This document shows, one piece after another, positions 1 to 5,219 of a stretch of 6,459 nt of DNA; position 1 is the first letter of the stretch, and the number at the start of each line of letters is the position of its first letter. The notes under the pieces were generated by a model. The model was given only the letters and a program-made list of their open reading frames with translations, ran no database searches and was not told where the DNA came from. The stretch lies in NCBI GenBank assembly GCA_034429275.1, contig DAOUFU010000019.1, positions 1 to 6,459 of the forward strand, in the 5' to 3' direction. This DNA comes from DAOUFU01 sp034429275 (GTDB lineage Bacteria; Chloroflexota; Anaerolineae; Aggregatilineales; Aggregatilineaceae). Made by a program: the position numbers and the translations under genes.

Positions 1-45
1 TATACTCATGCTCCAGGCCCATTCACACTGGCGGGATACCGGATC

Positions 46-468
46 ATGAGCATCACCCTGCACTGGGATAACAACGAACGTACCATCCTGCGCCTGAACT
101 TCGACGGTCAGTGGACTGCCGCACAGTTTGATCGCGCCCTGACGCTGGCCCTCGACGAGGTCCGCGCCGCCGATCGACGCCTGTTCTTGCTGGGCGTGAT
201 CCAGCCTGCCCAGCCCACCTGGTCCGCCGAGTCGTGCGGCTCGCCGGTGACCGACTGGCCCGCCAACCTCACCGGCGCGATCTTTGTGTACGATCCTGAG
301 GTCTGCCAGCCGCTGCTGGACACGCTGGGCAGCGCCGCCACCGCCGAACACCCCACCCCACATCTGTACTGTGTCCGGAACCTCACCTCTGCCTACGAGA
401 CGCTCACCATCTGGCACCTGCAGGCCGAGCTTCAGCGCCCCATCGCACGCCCCTACGACGACTTGTAG
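46..468 (+). CDS. Small STAS-like protein of unknown function
   Basis: A 140-residue cytoplasmic protein with no signal peptide or membrane segment. It begins with an alternating strand pattern (ITLHWDNNERTILRLNFDGQW, residues 3-23 approximately), then a helix with the WTAAQFDRAL pattern. A second hydrophobic strand follows at LTGAIFVYD (about 75-83), and a third at HLYCVRN (about 106-112) is followed by a short helix. This order resembles the short STAS/SpoIIAA-like proteins that I recall as common in Chloroflexota; the assignment rests on pattern, not on a search. The middle (about 47-74) is less conserved and rich in Pro, Ser and Trp. No catalytic motif is visible. The ATG at 46 has no good ribosome site: GGAT at 41-44 is too close. 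A TATACT hexamer at bases 1-6 could be a promoter -10, but its -35 side is outside the window. It stands alone, followed by 574 non-coding bases. It is certainly a plausible gene; the function is unknown. Confidence 0.7.
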   Translation: MSITLHWDNNERTILRLNFDGQWTAAQFDRALTLALDEVRAADRRLFLLGVIQPAQPTWSAESCGSPVTDWPANLTGAIFVYDPEVCQPLLDTLGSAATAEHPTPHLYCVRNLTSAYETLTIWHLQAELQRPIARPYDDL

Positions 469-558
469 CTCTGCCCACATCCAGCCCGGCGGTAAACTAC
501 CCGCAGAGACCATTCAAAAAGCCCTCACCCTACCGGCTTACGCCGGTTCCCTCTCCTG

Positions 559-756
559 ATGCACCTTGAGAAAAAAACCGGCTATGGTGATCCGCGAGAG
601 TCTGGCCTCACCCTCGACCTGCGCGCCTCTTGCGAGGCACTTGGTCTGCCCCCTCTCCGAAAATTTTCGGAGAGGGGGCGGAGCGGCCCGGTTTTGGCCG
701 CGCGGGGGTGAGGCCGGCCCTTTGCCCTCTCATATCCGATCAATTTGCCAAAGGGC
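559..756 (+). repeat. MITE-like repeat, copy A (about 198 bp)
   Basis: The copy has three parts. The left arm (559-602) matches the reverse complement of 5045-5088 at 37 of 44 bases. The core (602-717) matches 4930-5045 directly, without gaps, at 112 of 116. The right arm (718-756) matches the reverse complement of 4891-4929 at 33 of 39; within it, 724-753 matches at 28 of 30. The core ends carry an imperfect inverted repeat (602-616 CTGGCCTCACCC... against 703-717, 13 of 15 pairs). The outermost ends are weakly inverted too (GATGCACCTTG against the complement of CAAAGGGCATC). There is no transposase or clear target duplication, so any mobility would have to be supplied in trans. Confidence 0.85.
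648..679. repeat. 32-bp perfect palindrome in the core of copy A
   Basis: The two halves are exact reverse complements: GCCCCCTCTCCGAAAA followed by TTTTCGGAGAGGGGGC. It can form a long hairpin or cruciform. Its centre (663.5) is 4 bases right of the centre of the core (659.5). This offset fixes the core orientation when the two copies are compared. Confidence 0.95.
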
Positions 757-914
757 ATCGGGCGAGGGAGAACCAGTCCATTGCCCCGTCTCCCTGAGGG
801 AGAAGGGGCAGCGAACCCGTTTGGGTTCAGCGAACTCTTCGAGTTCGCGGGGATGAGGGCCAAAAAAGCCTTTGCAAATGGTCCCTCAGGCGAATTCGCC
901 AAATCCGCGCCACT

Positions 915-923
915 TGTTATAAT
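915..923 (+). promoter_or_regulatory. Extended -10 promoter upstream of tgt
   Basis: TGTTATAAT combines a perfect TATAAT (918-923) with the TGn extension at 915-917, which reduces the need for a -35 box. At the 17-base spacing the -35 position reads TTCGCC (895-900), a poor match to TTGACA. Transcription would start near 930 and leave a leader of about 113 bases before the tgt ATG. It lies downstream of all repeat material in the spacer. Confidence 0.6.
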
Positions 924-1042
924 CGTCTGCTGATGCTGATTCACTAGACTCTCGTTAGGGGCCGGCTATCCAAACCGTTGCCCCTGCCGCACCCAAGGAA
1001 GAGGGCGTCAGCGCTGCCACAGCCCGCGCCCATGATCGCTCT

Positions 1043-2191
1043 ATGGCCTTTGAATTCACCCTCGAAGCGGAACAGAATGGAGCACGCGCCGGGCTGCTGC
1101 ATACCCCGCATGGGACGCTGCAAACGCCGGTCTTTGCTCCGGTGGGCACCCAGGCGACCGTCAAGGCGGTTCAGCCGCGCGAACTGGTCGAGCTGGGCGC
1201 TTCGCTGGTGCTCGGCAATACCTATCACCTGCATCTCCGCCCCGGCGACACCCTGATCCGCGATCTCGGTGGGCTGCACCGCTTCATGGCCTGGGATGGC
1301 CCCATCCTGACCGACTCGGGCGGCTTCCAGGTCTTCAGCCTTGGCCAGATCAACACCATCAACGACGACGGCGTGACCTTCCGCAGCCATCTCGACGGCT
1401 CGCGCTACCATTTCACGCCCGAAGTCTCAATTCAGATTCAGCACAACCTCGGCGCAGATATCATCATGGCATTCGACGAATGCCCCACCCCCGATGATCG
1501 CCGCGCCGTCGAACACGCCCTGGATCGCACTCACCGCTGGCTGGCGCGCTGTGTCGATGAGCACCAGCGCAGCGGCGATCCGGACCGGCAGGCGCTGTTT
1601 GGCATCGTGCAGGGCGGCATCTACCCGGACCTGCGCGAGGCTTCGGCCCAGGCCGTCACCGCCTTCGACCTGCCCGGCTATGCCGTTGGCGGGCTGGCGG
1701 TCGGCGAGACCAAGCAGCAGATGTATGCCACGCTCGAACAAACGACGCCCTGCCTGCCCGCCGATAGGCCCCGCTACCTGATGGGTGTGGGCAGCCCGGA
1801 GGACTTGGTGCACGGCGTCGCGCGCGGAATCGATATCTTCGACTGCGTGCTGCCCACCCGCGTCGCCCGCAATGGTGCGGCGCTCACCCGCACGGGACGC
1901 ATCAATATGCGCAAGGTGCAGTACGCCGCCGATCCCGATCCCATCGAGCCGGGCTGTACCTGCTACGCCTGCCGGAACTTCTCGCGGGCCTACATCCGCC
2001 ACCTGATCAAGGCGTCGGAGATTCTGGCCCACCAGCTGCTCAGCATTCACAACCTGCATCTTCTGCTCACGCTGATGCGTGAGATGCGCGCCGCCATTCT
2101 GGACGGCACTTTTCCCGGTTACGCTGCCCGCTTCCTGGCCGCCTATACGCCGGTCGGGATGCCCACCGGAGCGCTCGCGTTCCCGGCGTGA
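1043..2191 (+). CDS. tgt: tRNA-guanine transglycosylase (queuosine pathway)
   Basis: Exchanges the guanine at wobble position 34 of GUN-anticodon tRNAs for preQ1, a late step towards queuosine, in the cytoplasm. The 382 residues are normal for the bacterial family. By comparison with the E. coli and Zymomonas enzymes, the general acid/base Asp is D91 in DSGGFQVFSL (91-100) and the nucleophile is D267 in FDCVLPTRVARNG (266-278). Base-recognition residues are D145 in FDEC, Q190 in GIVQGG and the GGLAVGE loop (216-222). C147 and V220 are the bacterial preQ1-type residues, where eukaryotic queuine enzymes have Val and Gly. The zinc site is C305, C307, C310 and H336. The N terminus aligns well with known Tgt. 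No ATG, GTG or TTG lies in frame between the stop at 956-958 and this ATG. No Shine-Dalgarno lies in front of it; AAGGAAGAG at 995-1003 is about 40 bases too far upstream. No other queuosine gene is in the window. Confidence 0.97.
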   Translation: MAFEFTLEAEQNGARAGLLHTPHGTLQTPVFAPVGTQATVKAVQPRELVELGASLVLGNTYHLHLRPGDTLIRDLGGLHRFMAWDGPILTDSGGFQVFSLGQINTINDDGVTFRSHLDGSRYHFTPEVSIQIQHNLGADIIMAFDECPTPDDRRAVEHALDRTHRWLARCVDEHQRSGDPDRQALFGIVQGGIYPDLREASAQAVTAFDLPGYAVGGLAVGETKQQMYATLEQTTPCLPADRPRYLMGVGSPEDLVHGVARGIDIFDCVLPTRVARNGAALTRTGRINMRKVQYAADPDPIEPGCTCYACRNFSRAYIRHLIKASEILAHQLLSIHNLHLLLTLMREMRAAILDGTFPGYAARFLAAYTPVGMPTGALAFPA

Positions 2192-2282
2192 CCCGCGCTC
2201 ATTTCCCGTCGCGGCGCGTGGTGCTGCCCGGCGGTGATGTGATCTTGTGTGCTGGCGGTTCCCGACAGCCTGCTGTTCATTG

Positions 2283-2288
2283 AAAGGA
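2283..2288 (+). promoter_or_regulatory. Ribosome binding site deciding the uppP GTG start
   Basis: AAAGGA sits 7 bases before the GTG at 2296. It settles that uppP uses a GTG start; an in-frame TGA at 2281-2283 rules out a longer protein. The 104-base gap between tgt and uppP shows no clear terminator or promoter. Confidence 0.8.
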
Positions 2289-2295
2289 CTCGGCT

Positions 2296-3111
2296 GTGGA
2301 CGTACTCAAGGCGTTGATCCTGGGTATCCTCCAAGGCGCGACCGAATTTTTGCCTGTCTCCAGCTCTGGTCACCTGGTGCTGGTGCCCTGGTGGTTTGGG
2401 TGGGATAACCCGCCCACGGTCTTTGATGTGACCGTCCACCTGGGGACGCTGGTGGCCGTGCTGTTGTATTTCTGGCGCGACTGGCTGGCGCTGTTGCGTG
2501 CCGGGTTGTCTGCGCTGCGCAATAAATCGATCCAAGACCCTCAAGCGCGTCTGCTGCTGCTGCTTGTATTAGGGACCATTCCCGCCGGGCTGGTGGGAGT
2601 CCTGCTCGAAGACTATTTCGAATCCGTGTTCAGCGACCCTCCAATCGTGGCTGCGTTTTTGCTCGTCACGGCCCTGCTGCTGACTTTCAGCGAGCGTGCC
2701 ACCAAAGGGGACCGGTCTTTGAGCCAGCTGACCGCCGGTGATGCTCTTGCCATTGGGGTGGCGCAGGCGTGCGCCGTCTTCCCCGGCATCTCGCGGTCCG
2801 GCAGCACGATTGCGATGGGCCTCTGGCGCGGCTTGCCGCGCGCGACAGCGGCCCGCTTCAGTTTTCTGCTCGCCACACCGATCATCATGGCCGCAGGGTT
2901 CAAACAGCTCTTGAATGTGCTCGTCAATGGTGAGTCGGTGGGCAGTTCGATGGTGCTGCCCCTGGTCGTAGGGTTTGGGGCGGCGGCTGGAGTGGGCTTT
3001 CTGTGTGTGTGGGGCTTGCTGCGCCTGCTGCAGCGGTATCGCCTGTATGGGTTCGCGATCTATTGCGCAGTCTTTGGTACGCTCAGCCTGCTGGTAGCCC
3101 TCTTCTCTTAA
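2296..3111 (+). CDS. uppP: Undecaprenyl-diphosphatase, BacA type
   Basis: Integral membrane enzyme that dephosphorylates undecaprenyl diphosphate to the monophosphate carrier used for peptidoglycan and other envelope polymers. The family is known for bacitracin resistance when overproduced. The 271 residues are the usual length. Signature one, ILQGATEFLPVSSSGH (11-26), carries E17 and H26, matching E21 and H30 of the E. coli enzyme; Q13 takes the place of E. coli E17, a common variant. Signature two, FPGISRSGST (162-171), carries R167, matching E. coli R174. About seven or eight hydrophobic segments are visible, including 86-104, 115-131 and 219-243. The gene starts with GTG and is followed after 9 bases by a solute-binding lipoprotein gene, suggesting co-transcription. 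By eye its third codon positions carry more A/T than the next two genes. Identity is very secure. Confidence 0.97.
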   Translation: MDVLKALILGILQGATEFLPVSSSGHLVLVPWWFGWDNPPTVFDVTVHLGTLVAVLLYFWRDWLALLRAGLSALRNKSIQDPQARLLLLLVLGTIPAGLVGVLLEDYFESVFSDPPIVAAFLLVTALLLTFSERATKGDRSLSQLTAGDALAIGVAQACAVFPGISRSGSTIAMGLWRGLPRATAARFSFLLATPIIMAAGFKQLLNVLVNGESVGSSMVLPLVVGFGAAAGVGFLCVWGLLRLLQRYRLYGFAIYCAVFGTLSLLVALFS

Positions 3112-3118
3112 GAGGGGG
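3112..3118 (+). promoter_or_regulatory. Ribosome binding site of the PstS-like gene
   Basis: The run GAGGGGG fills the 9-base gap after the uppP stop (TAA, 3109-3111). GAGG at 3112-3115 lies 5 bases before the ATG at 3121, supporting this start and translation from a shared uppP message. Confidence 0.65.
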
Positions 3119-3120
3119 AG

Positions 3121-3972
3121 ATGAAGCGGGCCAAGCGAACGATTGTGATCATCAGCCTGGCACTGGCAAGCTGTCGCGGGCCGGTCTACAGCCCGACGAT
3201 GACGCCCCAGGTGTTCAACGTGCGCCTGATCGCCACCGTCAGCACCGCGCCCCTGCTGGCTGAATGGGTGGAGGCCTACGGCGAGCACGCGGCGCTGATC
3301 GTCGATCTGTCGTCTGTCGGCTGGCCTGCGGCCCAGGCCCAGGTGCTCTCAGGCCGCGTCGCCTATGCCGCCACCCTTTCGCTCGCACCCGACCCGGCCC
3401 TGTGGGCCGCGCCCATCGCCATCGACGGAATCGCCCTGATCGTCCACCCGTCCAATCCCATCCCTGCCCTCACCCGCGAGGATCTCCGCGCCCTGTTCCT
3501 GGGCCGTGCCGCTGCCTGGACCGTGCTCGGCGGGCCGGCCCTGCCGGTGACGGTCGTCAGCGCCGAAACCGGCGACGACCTCCGCCAGGGCCTCGAACTG
3601 CTGGCGTTGGGCGGCGGCAGGATCACCCAGGGTGCGCGGCTGGCGCTTTCGCCGCGCAGCATGATCGACCTCGTCGCTGGCGAGCCGGGAGCCATCGGCT
3701 ATGTTGCGCTCAGCGCGCTGACCGGGGCCGCGCCCGGCAGTGTGCGGATCGTGCCCATCGATCCCGGCACAGGCGAGCCGCCCGTGCTCCCCACGCCCGC
3801 CGCGCTGAATGAGCGCCGCTACCCGCTCAGCCTGCCGGTGTCGGTCGTTGGGCGGCAGGCCCCGCCTCCCGACAGCCCCTATTATGCGCTGTTCGCCTGG
3901 ATGCAAAGCGACGAGGGGCAGGCGTTCCTCGCTGAACGCCTCGCCGCCCCCTTCGACACCGCAGCCCCATGA
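3121..3972 (+). CDS. PstS-like solute-binding lipoprotein
   Basis: A 283-residue exported binding protein. Residues 1-17 form a short lipoprotein signal peptide (MKRAKR, then IVIISLALAS) with lipobox LASC and lipidated C18. The rest follows the order of the PstS/PBP-like family. An N-terminal lobe strand (FNVRLIATVSTAPLLAEWVEAYG) leads into SSVGWPAAQAQVLSGRVAYAATLS (64-87). A hinge-like strand with IDGIALIVHPSNPIPALTREDLRALFLG (101-128) follows, then ITQGARLALSPRSMIDLVAGEPGAIGYVALS (168-198). Where phosphate binders have a Ser-Gly-Thr-Arg anion loop, this protein has SAETGDDLR (147-155). The first anion loop is also changed to SSVGW. Phosphate binding is therefore doubtful and the ligand is unknown. 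It lies 9 bases after uppP and overlaps the next binding-protein gene by 4 bases. No permease or ATPase is nearby. The fold call is fairly safe; the substrate is open. Confidence 0.8.
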   Translation: MKRAKRTIVIISLALASCRGPVYSPTMTPQVFNVRLIATVSTAPLLAEWVEAYGEHAALIVDLSSVGWPAAQAQVLSGRVAYAATLSLAPDPALWAAPIAIDGIALIVHPSNPIPALTREDLRALFLGRAAAWTVLGGPALPVTVVSAETGDDLRQGLELLALGGGRITQGARLALSPRSMIDLVAGEPGAIGYVALSALTGAAPGSVRIVPIDPGTGEPPVLPTPAALNERRYPLSLPVSVVGRQAPPPDSPYYALFAWMQSDEGQAFLAERLAAPFDTAAP

Positions 3973-4826
3973 TCCGCCCGTGCCTCGCCCTCGCGCTGAT
4001 CGTCGGTCTGCTGGCCGGGCCGGTCGCTGCCGCCGCCCAGCCGCCCGATCCTTTCCCGCGCGTGGTGACGGATGCCGCCGGGCTGCCGGTTACCGTGACC
4101 GCCCGCCCGGCTGCTGTCGCGCAGCTCGGCGGTGTGCCCTCGCTCGACCGGCTCATTGCCCCGGCGGATCTGCGCCCCCTCGATCCCGACCATCCCCCGG
4201 CCCGCTGGGATTCGATCGACCTGCTGGTGACTTCGACCCTCGTCGCCGCCGCCTATCCGGGCACAATTGAGGCAGCGCGGGCCGCGGGCGTGCCCGTTTT
4301 TCAGACCGGGCTGGCCCGCACGCTCGATGACTGGCGGTCGGCGACCTCCGCGCTGGGCCGCGTTACCGGGCGCGACGAAGCAGCGGCAGCCCTGATCGCC
4401 CGGCTGGATCGGCGTGAGCGCGCGCTGGCCGCGCGGCTGGCCGGGCGCACCCCGGTGAGCGTGCTCGTCCTCTCGCCGGAAGCCTACACGCTCGGCGCGC
4501 CCACCCTGTTCAGCGACCTGATCGCGGCGGCGGGCGGTGTCAACGCTGCGGCGGCGGCGGGCTACGACGACTTCCGCCAGATCGACGATTCGGCGCTCGT
4601 GGCGCTGGCCCCCCAGGTGATCCTGCTCACGCCGGGCTGGGACTCAGCCGCCCGCGCCGCGCTGATGCGCGTCCCCGCCTATGCCGATGTCCCGGCCATC
4701 CGCGGCGGGCGCGTCTACCGCCTGCCCTGGGACCCCACCCAGCCCACCGATCCCGCAGCCGCCCTGCTGACGCTGGCCGCGCTGCTGCATCCCCTGGCCC
4801 TGCTCAGGCCGCTCACCCTGCGCTGA
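3969..4826 (+). CDS. BtuF/FhuD-like solute-binding protein
   Basis: A 285-residue exported protein of the class III periplasmic-binding family, which captures vitamin B12, haem or ferric siderophores for ABC importers. Residues 1-23 are a signal peptide (hydrophobic LALALIVGLLAGPVAAAA, cut near AAA-Q) without a lipobox Cys. Family marks are FPRVVTDAAGLPVTV (29-43); IDLLVTST (83-90); the linking helix region LDDWRSATSALGRVTGRDEAAAALI (119-143); TLFSDLIAAAGGVNAA (179-194); ALVALAPQVILLTPG (209-223); and VPAIRGGRVYRLP (241-253). The N lobe is unusually short: the segment that normally follows the first strand-helix is missing, so about 20-30 residues appear to be lost. ATGA overlap with the preceding gene implies translational coupling. 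The ligand cannot be read from sequence, and the partner transporter is not in the window. Confidence 0.82.
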   Translation: MIRPCLALALIVGLLAGPVAAAAQPPDPFPRVVTDAAGLPVTVTARPAAVAQLGGVPSLDRLIAPADLRPLDPDHPPARWDSIDLLVTSTLVAAAYPGTIEAARAAGVPVFQTGLARTLDDWRSATSALGRVTGRDEAAAALIARLDRRERALAARLAGRTPVSVLVLSPEAYTLGAPTLFSDLIAAAGGVNAAAAAGYDDFRQIDDSALVALAPQVILLTPGWDSAARAALMRVPAYADVPAIRGGRVYRLPWDPTQPTDPAAALLTLAALLHPLALLRPLTLR

Positions 4827-4850
4827 CGGGTGCTTTTCAGTTGAGTTCAC

Positions 4851-4886
4851 GCCCTGCATCCGCGGATGCAGGGCATCCGCGGATGC
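4851..4886. repeat. Tandem overlapping palindromes
   Basis: GCATCCGCGGATGC, itself a 14-base palindrome, occurs at 4856-4869 and again at 4873-4886, a 17-base period. The first is extended to a perfect 24-base palindrome (4851-4874, starting GCCCTGCATCC). It lies 25 bases after the stop of the BtuF-like gene. It could be a transcription-stop hairpin, but no T-run follows on either strand. It could also be a double operator or a slippage product. Its right end touches the left end of copy B. Confidence 0.9.
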
Positions 4887-5092
4887 TCAAGCACTTTGGC
4901 AAATTGATCGAATACGAGAGGGCGAACGACTGGCCTCACCCCCGACCTGCGCGCCTCTTGGGAGGCGCTTGGTCTGCCCCCTCTCCGAAAATTTTCGGAG
5001 AGGGGGCGAAGCGGCCCGGTTTTGGCCGCGCGGGGGTGAGGCCGGACTCTCGCGGGGCACCCTGGCCGGTTATTGTCTCAAAGTGCATGAGC
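4885..5092 (-). repeat. MITE-like repeat, copy B (about 200 bp, core flipped)
   Basis: Terminal inverted repeats are GCTCAAGCACTTTG (4885-4898) and the complement of CAAAGTGCATGAGC (5079-5092), 13 of 14 matching. Arms 4891-4929 and 5045-5088 match copy A in reverse, but the core 4930-5045 matches copy A directly. Core ends form a 15-base inverted repeat (4930-4944 and 5031-5045, 14 of 15). The strand given is that of the arms relative to copy A. There is no obvious target duplication and no transposase. Expected behaviour, if mobile, is that of a non-autonomous element. Confidence 0.85.
4976..5007. repeat. 32-bp perfect palindrome in the core of copy B
   Basis: Identical to the palindrome of copy A at every base. 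Its centre (4991.5) is to the right of the core centre (4987.5) by the same 4 bases as in copy A. This shows the cores share orientation although the arms do not. Confidence 0.95.
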
Positions 5093-5171
5093 GTGCGGCG
5101 AAACGGCGGCGTGAGCTTTCGTGAGATGCACCCTGCACTGACCGCGCCGAAACCGCCCGGCGCAAATTGCG

Positions 5172-5177
5172 TATAAT
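5172..5177 (+). promoter_or_regulatory. TATAAT -10 box for the secreted-protein gene
   Basis: A perfect TATAAT lies 42 bases before the ATG at 5220, which would put the transcription start near 5184. At 17-base spacing the -35 position reads GAAACC, a poor match; TG at 5168-5169 is one base too far for a classical extended -10. A small inverted repeat AACTG-CA-CAGTT (5192-5203) lies in the leader and could be an operator, though it is short enough to occur by chance. Confidence 0.6.
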
Positions 5178-5206
5178 GGAACGGTGTCCGTAACTGCACA
5201 GTTCAG

Positions 5207-5212
5207 AAAGGA
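5207..5212 (+). promoter_or_regulatory. Ribosome binding site choosing the ATG at 5220
   Basis: AAAGGA lies 7 bases before the ATG at 5220. The longer in-frame GTG at 5184 coincides with the expected transcription start and has no such site, so the shorter protein, beginning directly with a signal peptide, is preferred. Confidence 0.85.
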
Positions 5213-5219
5213 TTGCTTC

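Larger units (their letters stand above)
521..860. repeat. Outer hairpin-rich repeat, interrupted by copy A
   Basis: Bases 521-530 (GCCCTCACCC) are inverted at 851-860 with 9 of 10 bases matching; runs of A lie just outside both ends (516-520 and 862-867). Inside the left end is ACCGGC-TTAC-GCCGGT (532-547). Inside the right end are three hairpins in a row: 782-810 (two stem blocks, TGCCCC and TCTCCC, separated by one G/A mismatch), 813-828 (GAACCC/GGGTTC) and 830-848 (8-bp stem GCGAACTC/GAGTTCGC, loop TTC). The terminal GCCCTCACCC and internal CCCTCTCC words resemble those of the core of copies A and B, so this may be an older member of the same family. The boundaries are uncertain, and no second copy of the outer part is present in the window. 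Confidence 0.5.
469..1042. other. Long non-coding spacer filled with nested repeats and hairpins
   Basis: This 574-base stretch between the STAS-like gene and tgt has no convincing gene. Open frames exist on both strands, but they run through palindromic repeats and change composition at repeat borders. From left to right it holds a 6-bp hairpin (532-547), a TIR-bearing repeat (559-756), three further hairpins (782-848) and the tgt promoter (915-923). An untranslated leader of about 113 bases then runs to the tgt ATG. Confidence 0.75.
4827..5219. other. Non-coding spacer with palindromes, repeat copy B and a promoter
   Basis: A 393-base stretch without a credible gene. It begins with 24 unremarkable bases after the binding-protein stop, then a tandem palindrome (4851-4886), repeat copy B (about 4885-5092), some 80 bases without recognised structure, a TATAAT box (5172-5177) and a leader to the ATG at 5220. 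Open frames through it translate the repeat. Confidence 0.75.

Noticed and set aside
1..6. TATACT as the promoter of the first gene
   Set aside because: It matches 5 of 6 bases, but the -35 region is outside the window, so it cannot be supported.
469..508. CTCTGC (469-474) and GCAGAG (503-508) as a terminator after the first gene
   Set aside because: Only a 6-bp stem with a 28-base loop and no T-run follows.
521..860. A CRISPR array
   Set aside because: The repeats are inverted and of different sequences, without regular direct repeats and spacers.
566..944. Open frames on both strands in the first spacer (566-856 +, 582-944 -, 745-933 +)
   Set aside because: They run through palindromic repeats. 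Peptides such as SENFRRGG arise on both strands because the DNA is a palindrome, and FGKLI-YERA recurs in the other repeat copy on the opposite strand.
1427..2059. A 210-codon minus-strand open frame
   Set aside because: It lies entirely inside tgt, whose catalytic and zinc motifs are unmistakable.
2569..3906. Minus-strand open frames over uppP and the PstS-like gene
   Set aside because: They are shadows of genes with clear family motifs and show no recognisable domain.
4841..5199. Open frames in the second spacer (4841-5176 + and 4936-5199 -)
   Set aside because: They are translations of copy B, with the same repeat-derived peptides and no ribosome sites.
5184..5219. GTG at 5184 as the start of the secreted-protein gene
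   Set aside because: It coincides with the expected transcription start and lacks a ribosome site; the ATG at 5220 has AAAGGA at ideal spacing and opens with a signal peptide.
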